64,000 nucleotides of DNA from Pomacea canaliculata (GCF_003073045.1 NC_037596.1:13513950-13577949); one strand, 5' to 3'. Counted from the first letter of the stretch, positions 15,001 through 28,217 are shown. A program made the numbers and translations. Notes: a model not told the origin generated them from the letters alone.

Positions 15001-18000
15001 AAAAACATCAATGCATGCTGACAGTACTATAAGGAGTTCTAATCTAATATAGCACACAATAATGTTTGTAATGAGAAAGTGGTGGCTATTACTTTTATGA
15101 GAACAAAAGAATAATACTTTCCCAAACTGCATTACAACATGGACACATTGAAAATCAATAAATTTACATCATGGCATATTTCAAACCAACCTCTTAATTT
15201 CTTTTAATACAAAGTTTCTAAGATCTCCGCAAATCTTTAAGACGTAGTCAAAGACAGAATCCCTCTACCTCATTATCATTCACGATTTTCACTCCAACAT
15301 ATTGTCTGGCCAAAAGATGTACAAGTATCCATACATTCTTCTCATCAAATGAGCACTCAAACTCCAGCTTGAGGAAAGAAGATGATTCGCTCATCAAGTG
15401 GAATATTTGTTAAAAGAATACCAATATATGTACAATCAAATCACACTACTACAATCACACTACACCCCCTCCAGTGGAGATTGGCATCTAAAGCAAATAA
15501 ATTAAACCATATCTTCAGGAACCGAGTTCCAATGATTTCAAGTCAGATAGTTTCCTCAGTTTTGACAGATGAACCAGGATAAATATATACCTGACGCTTA
15601 AGTTAAAAAAAACAAACAAAACAAAACACCACCATAATTAACAATGCCATTAACCATGAGTCCCAGCTTGCAAGGGCACACAAATATGAAACAAGAAAGA
15701 TGTTATTGTTTATGAACAACAGGGTTGCCATAAGTCATCCCCAATACATTCAAGAAAATAAGCACAATTATTTGAATTTAGTTTGCAAAAACATATGTTC
15801 TGAATTTTTTAAGTTGCAACATTCCAATCCATCTTTTCCAAACCCTCTCCTTCTGGCAATTTTCCTTCACTAATAAATCAGATCCTCATTTCTGGTGCTG
15901 GGTGGGCGGAGGTGGCGGGTGGGAGATTTCAGACACAGGTCCTACCAGACCTTGAACCAGTGACCTCCTGCTCTACCACTGGGTTGTGCACTAACCAGAA
16001 GCTTAAGGAACCTCTTCATTCTGAGATTAAGAAGAGAATTTTACAGTGTGCTAGGGCTGGTAGATATGATAATATTAAGGCATCTTTGAAGAATGTGTGA
16101 TCTATCTGATAAGAAATCAATCATGGCTTGTTCAAACATTACAAATACATGTATATTTTTACCAATTACATTAGAAAATGGTTGCTGTCACTTTTTTTCA
16201 GGAAAATAAAGTTTTTTCTACCTTTACTAGTAGCACCAGCAGTAAAGAACAGTGAGAATAAATGTTATTTCTTTAGAATGACTATTAATATTGCGAGCAT
16301 ATGAGTACTGCCTTGTGGACTATTAATAAAATTATATTGGTTAACTTCAGAATGACACAGAATTAAAATATACTATTAACTGGAACCTAGTTTGCATTGA
16401 ATAGTGAACCCTCCAACAGTCACAACTGGCAGTGAGATTATGTCTTCATCAAAAACTAGTGCTAGATTGTTAATTCTGTGCATATAAATATGTGCCAATT
16501 TACTGTGTGACTTCTGATGAGGTACTGTCATAGTCAAGCCTCAAGCCACCACTCTTTTAAAAAAAAAAATATGAGACCAGCCATTCCTGGCAAACAAGAC
16601 TATCCTCTGAGCAGGACAGAAGACACATTGGAATCATGTACACATCGATGCTTGACACATGTAATACCACATTACAAAAACTGCAAATTCCTTTTTCGGG
16701 TGAATTTCTTGCTAAAATCTACTTTTATAATTAACTCTTCAAGCGCTTCAAAACATCATTAAACTTTACAGTCTGACCACACACAACTGAATGTACTGTG
16801 TGTTGACAGAAGAGAAATGGGTGAGAAATTAATCTTCGTTATTAACTGATCATGAAATAACATGCTCATAGTCATGCCCCAAAACACTATCAATGCAGCT
16901 TCCACAGACAGTATTTGTATTCTTTGTAGAAGGATAGAATAGCTAGGGGCTAGGAGACAAGGACTCAGGGAAAAAAGCTGCCACAAGATAAATGCTACAG
17001 CTTACAACATAGCACATTTCACAAGATTTGCCATTAATCTAATGCAGGGTTACTAACATTGGCTTCTACAAAACATGACATGCGCACATTAACTGGGCTG
17101 AGGAAGGGAGTGGTACAATGTTCAATAAGTGTACAGTTGGACTCCCAAATTTGTGCTAATAAAAAACAATGGTCATGCAGCCACTGACGTGCACACAGCT
17201 ATGTGATCAGCCACTTAGCATGTAAACAGCCAATATGCAAAGGCAGGCAAACTCACTCAGAAACTGTGTTAAAACTGAGGGAGCAATCAGAAGACCTGAA
17301 AAGGTTCAGTAAAGAAACATCTATCAGATCCCCTCAAACATATTGGCTGAATTGCCCATTGGAGAAAGAACAGCTGTTATTGTTAAAAGTTCTAGTGATG
17401 TGTACTTTTTTTTTCTGATGAGTGGGTAAAGCAAGATACTACTCAAAATCTGGGTAACCACCTTCTGTTCTGGAGACACAAGCCTTCTGACATTGCTATG
17501 CACTGGTCAAGGTCAACCCTGTTGACAGCAGGACTATATATTGATATGTTTATGTTGTGAGGCTACAGTAATTGGGGAGGGGGTGGGGAAGGGCAATGGT
17601 GTTTTACACCGAGCCAGCAACTAAGACTATATTAGGGCAAGGAAGCCAGCCCTGTAAATAGAAAGAACACTGTGTCCAAAACAAGAGCATAGCCTAGGAC
17701 AGCTAATCCTTACTCTATTGGAGATTGGTACTATTCGTTGGGCCACTGGACGGCCCTTGGAGAGATTGAAGCCTATGTTAAGGAAAAACATGATGTGATG
17801 TTTGATCTCTTCATGTGCATGGTGAAGAGTTGGAATTGGGACAATAGAATTTTGCACTAAGTTTTGCCCAGTCATCAGAAAAAAATTGTCCCCACTCGAC
17901 CTTTATTCAGACAGATAATGATAAAGCCATATTCAAAGTTAAAGGTTTAAGGCTGTAAAAATAATGGGTGGACAAATGAAAATAAATGTACACCTTAAAT

Positions 18001-21000
18001 AAATATAAATGCTGCAATCATGCCAGTCTTTTCTGTATAGAATCAATGCTTTGCTGTCAAATGTTTGGCTACTTTGATTGGTGTTACTCTTTACTTTGGA
18101 CACTTTTTCTCTCTTTCCTAGAACTAAAATCTGTGATGACCAAATGGCCCATCTGATTTTCCAAGTCTTCTGTCACTTGCACTATTTTCGATCAATTGCA
18201 ATTCTTCAAAACACTTGTCTCCACTATCAAAACTAGGATAATCTTTTTTTCAGTTCACTCTAACATGTGCAATCAAAAAATGTTCACTAAGTGGATGAGT
18301 ATGACACTCTGAACTGAAAGAGTTAAGGATTGTGGGCATGTTTATTTAAGCGTGCAATGCTGCACTTTACAAACTTTATAATATTTATACATATATGTTA
18401 TATGTATATATGTTAGTGTGTGAACATTTACGTGTGATTTATATTCTAAATGTATATTGCGCTTTTCCTCATATGCTCGCACATAATTGATTTTGTGTAT
18501 ATCACAGACTTTGCCATGAAATGAGGTATGGTCTAAATTTTTTATCATTACCAATAAAAGTAATGGGAAGAAAAAGAACTAATATGGAAAAAACTGAAGG
18601 GTTCAACAGTGATTTGCATAGCAACTGTGGGGTGCAAAGAGGAGAAAAATGAACAAACCAGGTGGATGTCAGTAATGAGCAGGTAGAGATGGTTACAAGT
18701 GGCTGATGACTAAAGACAATTTTGTCTGCATAACAACCCATACCCAAATAACTAATCATTCACTTAGACCTTGTTATCACTGTACAAATAATCTTCTAAA
18801 GAGTAAAAATATCTACGCTGCATTTTAATGTTGAAATTTCAATGTGCTGACACTGAAAAGTCAATTAGTCACGGATGCTGGCTTTGCTGTCCAGGTGGTT
18901 ATAACCAATCAGAAGCTGGGCATGCTGCTTGTCTATGCTAATAACCAATAACTAAGTTTGCCATGTTATCTAAAATTACAATTTTCTGAAAGTTTTTCAT
19001 ATCTCATTGCATATTAGAGGAAGGTATTTTGCTCCATTTCTTTCCAGTCTTAGATAAAGTATTTGAGCAAAAGAACTACAGACTCATTTTACCTCAGTGT
19101 CATTATATGTCTTAAAAACTCATATTTACACTGAAAAAAATGATATTTAACCCTTGGTTATAAGCACAATCTTCATGTGTCTAAGTGCCACATAGAACTT
19201 ATGTCTAGATATTCTAGTTAAAACATGTGTTAATACTAATGACACCAATGACAAATTACCCATCACCTTTCATCACTCTCTCTTACCACCAAGTCCAAAC
19301 TTATGCATTTTTTTAAAAAAAGGATTTCCCTTTGAGGCTGTCCCTAACATGAGCATGCATAACATGTCTGTATTTACCTTGTATATGAATAGGTGTGTCT
19401 GTTGTAGAAGTGAGCAGGTCTGTCACATGCAAATATGGATGCATGGTATTAAGTGATTCTATTTAATGTGGATAGGTCTATCACTTCTGTAAAGCACTCT
19501 AAGCAAATCATTGGAAAAGTGCAATACAAATGCTTCTTCTTATTATTATTATCATCATCATCATTATCATCATCACTAGTGAGAAATTACTAATATTTAC
19601 ACTTTTAGTGCTCTTCTTTAGCACTGTTTTGGATCATTTTATTTGTGTATTAAAGATAAGCAACCTCAAGATCCTTAAAGTGCATACACTTATAAGTGCA
19701 TATCATGTAACAAGTAAAATATGCATAATAAAAAAAAACAATTCATGTGCCTAATGTATGCTCTGACACTAAGACACTGAATTGCTTCTTCTTGTCTTAC
19801 AAACACATTATACACATGCTGATTGCCAGGTACCTTCACATCTACACTAGTAAATGGAGATGTTCAAAAATTGTTAGTTGACATTTAATAAAACTAATTT
19901 TTATAATTGGTTTATCTATGTGCCCAAGCAATGTAATCACTGCCTTGTAATAAATTATTGTGCATTAAAGGCACCGCATTTAACAACAAAAAAAGGAGAA
20001 ATTTTAAAAGTGTTTTATGAAAAACAGAGAAGCAAGGTTTCATACACACTCTCAAATATATGGACAAAGGAGTGAAAGATGTGTTTAAAAGCTTCATGTA
20101 ACTGTTCACCTTTGGGAGTACTGACGTTCAAAGTACTCTCTCTCTTCCTTCTGTTCGATGGGATATTCAGGCATTTCGTAAACGGCTGATGCTATGCTGG
20201 CTCTATGGTCAGATCCATATTTAATCCGTGGGAGAATGGCTCCAGCAAGCTCCACAACTTTTTCATCGACTTTGGATTGTCTCTGTTTCTGGAGTTTCAG
20301 TTTTGAAGGTGTAAACCTTGTAGATACCACATCATCTGTGCCAAAATAATGATAATAAATCACAATATTATCATTCTCTTATATTTATTACTTCATGTAT
20401 TCTAGATAACTTAACCAACGAAGAAACTTTTTATGTAAACATATAGGATTTTTTTGTGGATTTTTTCAATGACCAGACAAAGATTAGCGCAAGATGCTGT
20501 TTCTCATAATCTGGATAAATACCCTTCTTCCATTCTCCAGAAACATGCCTACAACCATCACCATGTACAGAAAGAGGTCAAAAACACAGAGATATATTTA
20601 AGCTGATGCAACAGCCAATAGGAGAGTTTTTAGCATATATAACTATGTTAATAGATGAATCTGTGGACAAACATGACATCATGAGTTTCATTTCTTTCTG
20701 TGCATAATGATGTTTTTACAATTGTATCTTAAGAATATAGGGAAGAGTCACTCATCCAGATTTGGGGAAATGGCTTCCTGTACAGCATTAGGTGAAAATA
20801 GGTTATTAGGAATCCCAAACTTTTATAATCATGAAATAGCTGATAACAATAGTGTTATGAACCAGCCTGGTTCAAGGCCAGAACTAAACAGTTGTTTAAA
20901 TCTATGTTAATTATAGGTGCGTGGTGGTCACTACAACGGTCAGAAGGGGAAGCCTTTCTGTCTGTTTTTAGGAAATGATAGCCCACAGAGATGTATGTTA

Positions 21001-23607
21001 TCGACTGTGGGCTTAGATATGTGGGGGGTAGTACAGAGGGTTTTTTTCTTTTAGGACATAGGCAGAGGTAGGAGGACAGGGCCTGAACTTGAAAGGCACA
21101 AGGTTTTTATGTTTGACATGTGGAGATAGTTTGCGGTTATTTTGGTTTGGATGTGAGGAAGGGGTCATGTAGTCAGCAAACCAGTTAGCTTTAGAATTGG
21201 AAAAAGGGTAGTGACAGGGCATTTCCTATTACTCCAGCAGGGACTACCATCAAAATCTGAAAGTTTGTCTTTGCTCACATACCCATACAACATGCAGCTC
21301 AAGGCAGTGTAAAACAACAACCTTGACCAAGGGCCTAAAGCACTGCTGAGAAACATTGTTCACACGAGAAGCCCACGACAGAGATTAGTACATAGAGAGG
21401 ACATGATCTATCCGTTGGGATGAGAACACCATGCACTACTTACTAGCACTTGTAGTCTCTAACCTCGCTGGAACAGTCGCGAAGCAAGAGGTCTGCCTAG
21501 TGGAGGCGTCGGCGATCACAGAACGTGAGAAGAAAGAAAGACACGACCGCAGAGCGTTGGCGCGAATACTGATAACAGCAACACTGCAAGGCAACCGCTG
21601 TGAGGTAGTGACTGGCAGAATCTATCGTGTCTCCCTGGAATTCTTGGTCATCTGAAGCCAGTGCCGGACACTGCTGTTGCCTAACAATCTTCACTGCAGC
21701 TGCTGTTTGATGCCTAGGGCAACCAGCTGGAGCAGCCGTGTAAGTGGCATTGGGGGCGGCATGTCAGAGGCTAACTTCATCTTCGTTGCCACTGTTTGTT
21801 GACTGGGATAACTGTGTGCAACCAGCAGTGATCTCCGCCAGTAGTTTGCCAGGGCTATTTTGTAGATGTACTACTGGTTGTCGAGGAGGCAGTCAGTTGT
21901 GAGGACACTGCCATACTCCCAGCTGTGTGCAAGGCTGGGCAGGTGTTTACGTCTCAGGAATGTAAGGGTGAATTCGTCTGCCCCATTTCAAACTCAGAGC
22001 CATAAAGAATACCATGCTATGAGGGAACTGTTTCTTTGTTTTGTTTTGTATGCATAGCATGTAAATCTTACTTGCCTGATAGCAGGTTATTTTATTAGTT
22101 ATATATATATGATTCTATCGTGCTCAACATAATTTTTTGTTTGTATGTTAATAATGTGTTGTCAGGTGTTCTTGCACACACAAGTGAGAAGAGAATATTT
22201 GAGCGAGGCATGTGGATGTGCGAAATCAGGGGAAAGGAGCGTGAAAGGGTGAAAGTCAGGCAAGGCAAGCCATCAGAAGTGTCCCCTTTATTCTCAGGAT
22301 ATTTAGTCTATCCCTTCTCCTCAGCATTTTGATGTCAGTGGTTGTAATATGGACCATAGGTGCACTGGTTCAATGTTCATGTGATATAGCAAACTTGATG
22401 CACCTGTCAAGACTACACCTGACCATAAAGGGTTGGGGAAGGTAAGGAAGAGAGAAAAAGAGATTAGCACTACCTTCAAATAATGCTGGCCCCAAGTAAA
22501 GTATGATCTCTAACATCTCATTCCCTACAGACCAAAAGGATAGGTGATGACCTTTACCTTCTACCAGGTAAGGCAATGAAGTCAAGGGTTATGTGTACCA
22601 ACAATTTTTTACCAACATAAACTCCAGCATAAATGGTTACCCATGAAGAAGCAAGTAAAATAACCAGTAGGATAACAATGAAGTATTGTTCTGGGTTCTT
22701 ATTAAGAAAGCCAGTGGGAAGGATAACAAATAAAAAGTGGAAAAGTCTATTAAACACAAATGAAGATAAAATGTTTTAAATAAAATCAACAGTCAAATAA
22801 GATGATGGATTCTCACGAAAATGTACTTGTGCTATTCAGTGATGTAATGCTCTGGAGTGTGAGGCATCAAGGTTGGCACCAGGGGATGTGAGTGACTTAG
22901 AAAGGGACATTATTACATCAGAGAATGTGTGTGCACTTATTCATTTTCATACTGTTGATTGTTCAGCCAGTTGTCAAGATATGTCCACTATCCTAGCAAT
23001 TTTATTATTTTTATCAATTTCATTGGCTCTGAGCTTCAGCAATAACAGCAAACAAACTCTGAAGACTGCATGGGGCTATATATGCAAGGTGCAGCATTGT
23101 AAGAAAACAATACCCCATTAATGGTCATTTGCTTTTGCAGAACAGGAATATAAACCAATGGTCAGAGAACAAGCAAGGTAAAGAGACTGAGAAGGGCGGA
23201 AAATGACAGTGAGGTGTGGGACAGGACTAGCAGGTGACTACACTAAAAGCCTTGTGACACATTTATCAAGCACCAGTTGCATAATGTATTTTCTCCGACT
23301 TTTTAAAACTTTCCTCTCACTTTTTACCCGAAAACTTACAACCAAACTTCGTTGTTAAACATTAACTCATGGTGTCACGAATGTTATGTACAAATCTTAG
23401 TGGTATTATCAGAGGATAAAACTGTAAAAGCTTTCCTATAGACTAAAAGATGAAATTAAAAAAAAAAAACTGGACAACGCAGACAAGCGTTTCTGTTTTC
23501 ATTACCATGGAAAAATTAAAATCTTATAAGAAAAAAATTTATAAATTTACAAACTCACTCTTTTTTGTCTTTGCATCTTCATTGACAACATGTTCTGTTT
23601 CTTCCAT
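18..23607 (-). CDS. AMPD2: AMP deaminase, AMPD2-type, N-terminal six coding exons (partial)
   Basis: AMP deaminase converts AMP to IMP and ammonia in the cytosolic purine nucleotide cycle. Exons on the complement: 23559-23607 (ATG at 23607), 20110-20335, 9733-9889, 9377-9560, 1290-1509, 18-147. All junctions have GT/AG sites and matching phase, giving 322 codons; the rest lies beyond the left edge. Landmarks recalled from human AMPD2: [10 protein letters not shown] early, [23 protein letters not shown] followed by [13 protein letters not shown], a stretch ending in FIADGPLKSF, and [14 protein letters not shown] up to [10 protein letters not shown]. The next family residues would begin the metal-binding catalytic barrel (VDTHIH), so no active-site residue is visible here. 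The AMPD2 paralogue is favoured by [14 protein letters not shown], close to human AMPD2. Introns reach 10 kb. It shares its upstream region head to head with the lectin gene. Uncertain: extra or alternative 5' exons, since AMPD2 genes often have several starts. Confidence 0.93.
148..1289. other. AMPD2 intron 5
   Basis: AT-rich intron between the coding exons at 1290-1509 and 18-147. The donor GTGAGT at its right end and acceptor TTTTACAG at its left end, read on the minus strand, fit phase 2. I see no other feature. Confidence 0.75.
1510..9376. other. AMPD2 intron 4 (7.9 kb)
   Basis: AT-rich intron with many short poly-A and poly-T runs and a GT microsatellite near 4190. The only recognisable insertion is the tRNA-derived SINE at 7338-7512. 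Short ORFs here have no coding character that I can support. Confidence 0.7.
7338..7512 (-). repeat. tRNA-derived SINE, minus orientation, near full length
   Basis: Read on the minus strand it begins with a tRNA-like head. A box A-like TGGTTAGCGCC lies near 7490, and a box B-like GGGTTCAGCTC lies near 7450. The body then contains CAGGGTTGGCTGCC and ends in GTAAAACACC near 7345. The same body recurs at 17576-17755, 29412-29495 and several places right of 49 kb, which establishes it as a dispersed family. It probably depends on a LINE for mobility (known for tRNA SINEs). It lies in AMPD2 intron 4. Confidence 0.75.
15930..15995 (-). repeat. tRNA-like SINE or tRNA pseudogene fragment
   Basis: On the minus strand it reads a box A-like AGTGGTAGAGCAGG followed at tRNA-like spacing by a box B-like TGGTTCAAGGTC. 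The acceptor stem and cloverleaf cannot be closed, so this is more likely a tRNA-derived repeat than a working tRNA. Its sequence differs from the main SINE family of the window. Confidence 0.45.
17576..17755 (-). repeat. tRNA-derived SINE, diverged copy, minus orientation
   Basis: It shares the body of the 7338 copy in the same order (GCCAGCAACTAAG, then GGGCAAGGAAGCCAGCCCTG) but the box B region is decayed. The decay relative to the 7338 copy points to an older insertion. It lies in AMPD2 intron 2. Confidence 0.65.
20336..23558. other. AMPD2 intron 1 with a GC-richer, CpG-bearing block at about 21390-21990
   Basis: Intron between the ATG exon and coding exon 2. The middle, about 21390-21990, is clearly richer in G, C and CpG than the flanks. 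It contains short ORFs on both strands but no family I recognise. It could be an alternative AMPD2 first exon with promoter, or a decayed mobile element whose wider limits may be about 20850-22350. The rest is ordinary AT-rich sequence. Confidence 0.4.
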
Positions 23608-24075
23608 TTTGCACTAAGTCAAACAAACACGCAGCTTCTAAAGAAAGGTACTTGCGCTGTACACAGCGAAGATCAGCTGTTGCTTTTCTGTTCGGCTGCA
23701 AGCACTATCACGGGGAGAAATCCGTAATCATAATCATATCCCCTAATTATGATAAATGTTATGACCTTAAATAACATGACGTTTAACAAACAGTCTAATA
23801 AATAGTTAAGAATCTACATTATTTAAACAATGAAGAAAAACTTATTATTTATATTATCAAAATAATTTGTTTTGCAGAAACCTCCCTACTTAAGAGGAAG
23901 GAAAACAGTTGCGTAATTGTATCTTATCAATAGTATTAATATATTAAATTACTTTAAAAACAAGTGGTACAAAGGAATTACATTCTTAAGGTTATTGTAT
24001 GATTTATTCCACACAGTTGATTTAGAACACAAAGGTCACATACGCAACTGCGTCTTTAAGCAAATCTCCGAAAAA
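23608..24075. promoter_or_regulatory. Shared head-to-head promoter region of AMPD2 and the H-lectin gene
   Basis: Only 468 bp separate the two divergent start codons, so both 5' UTRs and both core promoters must overlap here unless one gene has an upstream non-coding exon. I see no clear TATA box at a fixed distance from either ATG, unlike the peptide genes at 43-58 kb. That would fit a broadly expressed bidirectional promoter. Confidence 0.5.
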
Positions 24076-27011
24076 ATGGCTGATGATATAACAATCAACG
24101 GTTCTAACGACGCTACCGATATGATAGAGGTAGCAATTTGTCAACCAGACCACCCCAATCAAGCCATTTTTATTACGAGTCTGGATATCAAACTCGAGCA
24201 TTTTCGCACTTCTATCACGCAAAATGGTCTGATTGTGCCAGAAGAGTGGGTTTTCATGACTCGTCTAGGCAGTTTGATTTCTGAGGACCAAGAAGATCGT
24301 ATTCTCCTGAAAACAATAACAAGACACCACGATGATTCTGGCGCTGTAGATGTTATGGTAACCCCAGCACTTTCAGAGCATGAGCAGTCGGAGAGGCGTC
24401 CAGGCAATACTTCTGGCAGAAACGAAGTTTTGTCTTCTTTTGCAACGATAGTGGCAGCTGTTCGAGATATTTACGTCACATCAATTCAACCAAACCTCCA
24501 CGAGTTTATTAAGCCACTGGCTATTGCAGCAGGAGTGGCGGCCGTCCTCACATTTGTGCTAACATTTTTCGTTGCTATGGTATATCACATATATTTCTAT
24601 TACAAAGATACACAAAGATACACATTCACTGGATTTCATCATATACAAAAAATGATAGGTTACATATGATACATGTGAATTATTTGTTCTGTTGAATTAC
24701 ATTTTTAAGTTTCCTGAGAAAGATTTAGTCGCTTTACAAGAATCTTTCACATTAATATGAATCATAACACACTATGCTCAGGTTCTGTTCTTAGTAATTA
24801 CATGAATTAACTTGAATCATTTCTTGTTATTTGCAGTTACAGCTATGTCTAATTGATAACTGTTCTGTACAGTTATATGTGTTCATGCAGACCTGTATAC
24901 CTTAGACTTAAGCAAGTTAAGATTTGAAATTAATGTTCAAAGTTTTGTTACTCTGTTGCAGAACTTTGGTGTTTTGCATGGGTTCATACAAAAATCATCA
25001 TTGTCTACCTTTCTTAAGCGTCATGTTTGTGGTATTCCTGGTGACATCGATTTTGTGACAGAACTAGCCAAGATGCAGCGAAAAATAGATGGTAATGATA
25101 ATATCAGTAAGAATTTAATGAAATTTATTTAAAATATGTCTAGACCTGACAATTGAAGTCATGTAGTATAGTCACATATGCATACAAATATCAAGAGGGC
25201 AGTGAAATGTTTTGGCTCCTCATTGAGTTGCCTGCAAAATGTGTTCATGAGCCATCAGAAAAAAAGCGATGCAAATCCACCCATATAATAGTGAAGTGCC
25301 AAGATAATCCACTGTACATCAGCTTTCACAGATTAGTCCTTGTCCACAGAGCAAATTGTCATAGATAAGCTAGGATAATCATGTATCAAATGCAAAGTCC
25401 TGAGTTTTAGATCAAACATTAGATCTGCGAACAAGAATGACACAATTGGAGAAAGATACAGTGAAACCAGAATAATTGTTGTGTACAACAAAGTCAGTCA
25501 TAATTTAAACAACTGCACACTAGCACAATGCCTGACGCTGGCAATGCTCCGAAGTCTGCATGATTTTTTTGGTCGATAACAAAAAACACAGCAGAAATTA
25601 AAACTCAATCAGTGTTGAACTCACAGGCACAAACTGCAGTGACAACCAAGCATATCAAGAAACAGTAGTGGAACACAAGAGCTGTCATGCCAGTTAGGCA
25701 CAGCACATTGTGTCCTGGTCTGGTTTCTTTTACCAAGGATTGTATCTTTCCTCTTTAAATTCAGCTCATACAGACAATGCTATTTTTTAGAAAATACTAC
25801 CTTTTCGTCACTTCGTTTTCTTGACAAATCTAGATGCAGTTAAGAGAAAAACAATAATATAATATTTCTTGCACCTCTTCATAAAATACCACCAGAATAT
25901 GTTTTTGTGATACTCTATTTGCTGCAACTTTCACTGAGCACATATGTTGGCCTTTAAAACCTATCTTTTTCAGAAATACTAAAATATTAGTTTATCATAT
26001 TACTTTCTCGTCCTTCCTCACTCTGTGTTCCTTCGTGCTACCATTTACTGCACATATGTATATGTGTGTTTGACTGATTGTTATCCCTTGTGTCATAGAG
26101 CATTTAAATGCGCTGCCCCTTGCATCAGTACATTAAACTTGCTCCCATGTGGGAAAACATGTTATACGTTCCTTTTTTCTGTAAGGTAAATGGAAGCTGT
26201 CAAGACCCTTCTTTGTCTATCTAACTAAATAAACATATAATTAAAAAGGTTTGTAAGCAGTTTGCTACTTTCTTTCACAGATTTCTTGTCAGAAAATATT
26301 TTTACTTATAAAGTTTGCTCATAATTTTTATGTTTTCATTTGTATTCTTTCAGTAAAAAGAATGTGAAGCTGTTGTTAAAGAAGTCTACTAATTTTCCTA
26401 GTTGCTATAGACATATCAGAATTAAATTTTAATCAATTACAATGAAATGAGATACATTGTGTTGAAATTTACAGATCTGCAAGAGCACGTTAGCAAGATG
26501 AAACAAGGTAAGAGTGGCCTATTAAAATTGTTATACAATCACATGTAGTTGTGACTCTTCATGTGGTGTCCGTACAACTAAATGTAAATAATCGCAAGAT
26601 GATAGTAGGGGCTATGTTGAAGACTACCATGATAGTTTCTTGTAATGCCAAAATAGTTTTTTGGTTTTTTTTAAACTTTAATATATATATATTTTTTTGC
26701 AGTCATGAGCTTGGTTGGGTGGTTGTCTCTAATGTATTGTTTTATTAGTGTTTTATTATTTTGCAGTGGAAATGGGTTATTTTGACTGCAATGAGGAGAC
26801 CTACAAAGTTCAAATCAGCTTCCGGAAAGTCAACTTCACAGAAGTTCCCCAGGTTATTTTTGCACAGAGTGGTGTCAGTAATGGAGGCGACTTGTTCTCC
26901 TTCGAGATGGATGATGTACATGTGACTCAGGCTGGCTTTAGTGCACAGTGCTCTGTCCGTGACAGAAGATTTAGCAGCCTCACAGTCAGCTGGATTGCTG
27001 CTGGAAAATGA
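24076..27011 (+). CDS. Type II membrane protein with C-terminal H-type lectin domain
   Basis: Exons 24076-24579, 24962-25091, 26475-26507 and 26767-27011 join in phase to 303 aa. The ATG was chosen for its AAAAAATGG context; the frame is open further upstream without support. Residues 1-143 are hydrophilic and unrecognised. Residues about 144-168 form one hydrophobic membrane segment (LAIAAGVAAVLTFVLTFFVA). Residues 169-222 form a stalk whose end (ELAKMQRKIDDLQEHVSKMK) looks like a short coiled coil. Residues about 225-303 match the H-type lectin fold: FRKVNFTEVPQVIF, then AGFSAQC, and SLTVSWIAAGK at the end. This family in snails binds GalNAc-type sugars and usually forms trimers. There is no signal peptide, so I infer an anchored type II protein with the lectin outside. 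Secreted agglutinins are the commoner form. The ligand is unknown. Confidence 0.88.
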
Positions 27012-28217
27012 TCAGATAATCTCAGAAATGGTTCAGATGAAAAAAAAGTTTTTAGGTGTTTAAAATAATGTAGTCATGGTTAAGGAACTTTATACATATT
27101 TTTAACTCCCCGTGTCATATCAGAAAAGAAATTTTAACAACAGTCTTATCTAGAAAGTTATAGTAATAACTTGTCTATGGTTTGTGGGCTTCTTGTACTT
27201 GTCATTTATTTTAACATTTCTTAGATGCTGCTGCAGAAGTGATGTGATAAATGCATTTAAATCTAACTGGATCATCACTGTGCTTATAACTATCGTGCTC
27301 CTTGGGGCCTTAGTACACCAGATCTGTGACACTGTTATTTGAGCTAATCGGTTAAAGTAAATGTGATGTTTTTTGTGAGTTTTGCTGTTCCTTTGTTATG
27401 TCCCTTGACTTTTTTCCCTGTTTTAGTTACAGCGGTCTTGCTTCTTTGTGTTTTTGATTTTTTTTTAAATGAGATATAAGTATTATTTTATTAACAAAAC
27501 AGTGATTTTGGTTACAGTCTTGAATTTTATTTCTCATGTACTCTTTAATTTATGGATTTCACAGATCAGGAAAGACATTTGAGTTATTTATGGTTATATT
27601 TTATAATTCAAATGTCATCAAAAAAATAAAACCACAAATTCTTTTCCTGGATATTTAGAATATGAACAGTAAAACATCCACATCAGGAAAGTTACTATTA
27701 AATGCTTTTTAAGTTGTGCAACGTATTGAAAGAACAAATTCTTCTTCTTTATTACAATTATTTGTGCATATGATTTGTGCTTTAAACCTTCGTTTTTATG
27801 AAATCGGTTTATTTTCTCGCATTGTATATTTACTGTATACATTTTTAAGTTTTGTGGTTTGTAGTTTATCATTTATTCCTCTTGTGTTGTTAAAGTGTAT
27901 AATTTATTTAGAAGGCATCTGGAAATGTTTTGCATTATTTTCCTCTAAATAATTTTGCATCCCAGAAGAAAGTAAACGGGTTATTTGTATTTTTGAACTG
28001 GACTTGCAAGCAAATGTCTTGCTTTTGCCTTGAATTATTTATAAGAAGCAACTGACATGGTTTTGGAATGATACTATATAGCTTTACAGATTAGAAAGTA
28101 ATCAAAATCTTGAAACTCTGTTTGGAAAGATTGCATCTTTTTTTATTAAAACAGGTATTCTGGTGCAGATAAATATATTTTGTTGACACTGATCTATGGT
28201 ATATGAAAGTTACATAT
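27012..28217. other. 3' UTR and intergenic region after the lectin gene
   Basis: AT-rich sequence. The 3' UTR of the lectin gene must start here; several AATAAA-like motifs occur, for example near 27625, but the real site cannot be chosen. No other gene is recognised. Confidence 0.5.

Larger units (their letters stand above)
9890..20109. other. AMPD2 intron 2 (10.2 kb)
   Basis: Long AT-rich intron. It holds a tRNA-like fragment (15930-15995) and a SINE (17576-17755). An ATT/ATC microsatellite lies at 19535-19580. A CG-containing open stretch near 13900-14050 was considered as an exon and not accepted. I recognise nothing else. Confidence 0.65.

Noticed and set aside
20850-22350. Possible solitary LTR beginning TGTTATGAACC
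   Set aside because: No matching second repeat, target duplication or primer site could be seen; kept only as a compositional anomaly.
23917-24075. In-frame extension upstream of the chosen lectin start
   Set aside because: The extra 53 codons are AT-rich and unlike coding sequence, and the ATG at 24076 has a better context.
24022-24407. Minus-strand ORFs opposite lectin exon 1
   Set aside because: The plus strand has the phased exon chain, membrane segment and lectin domain.
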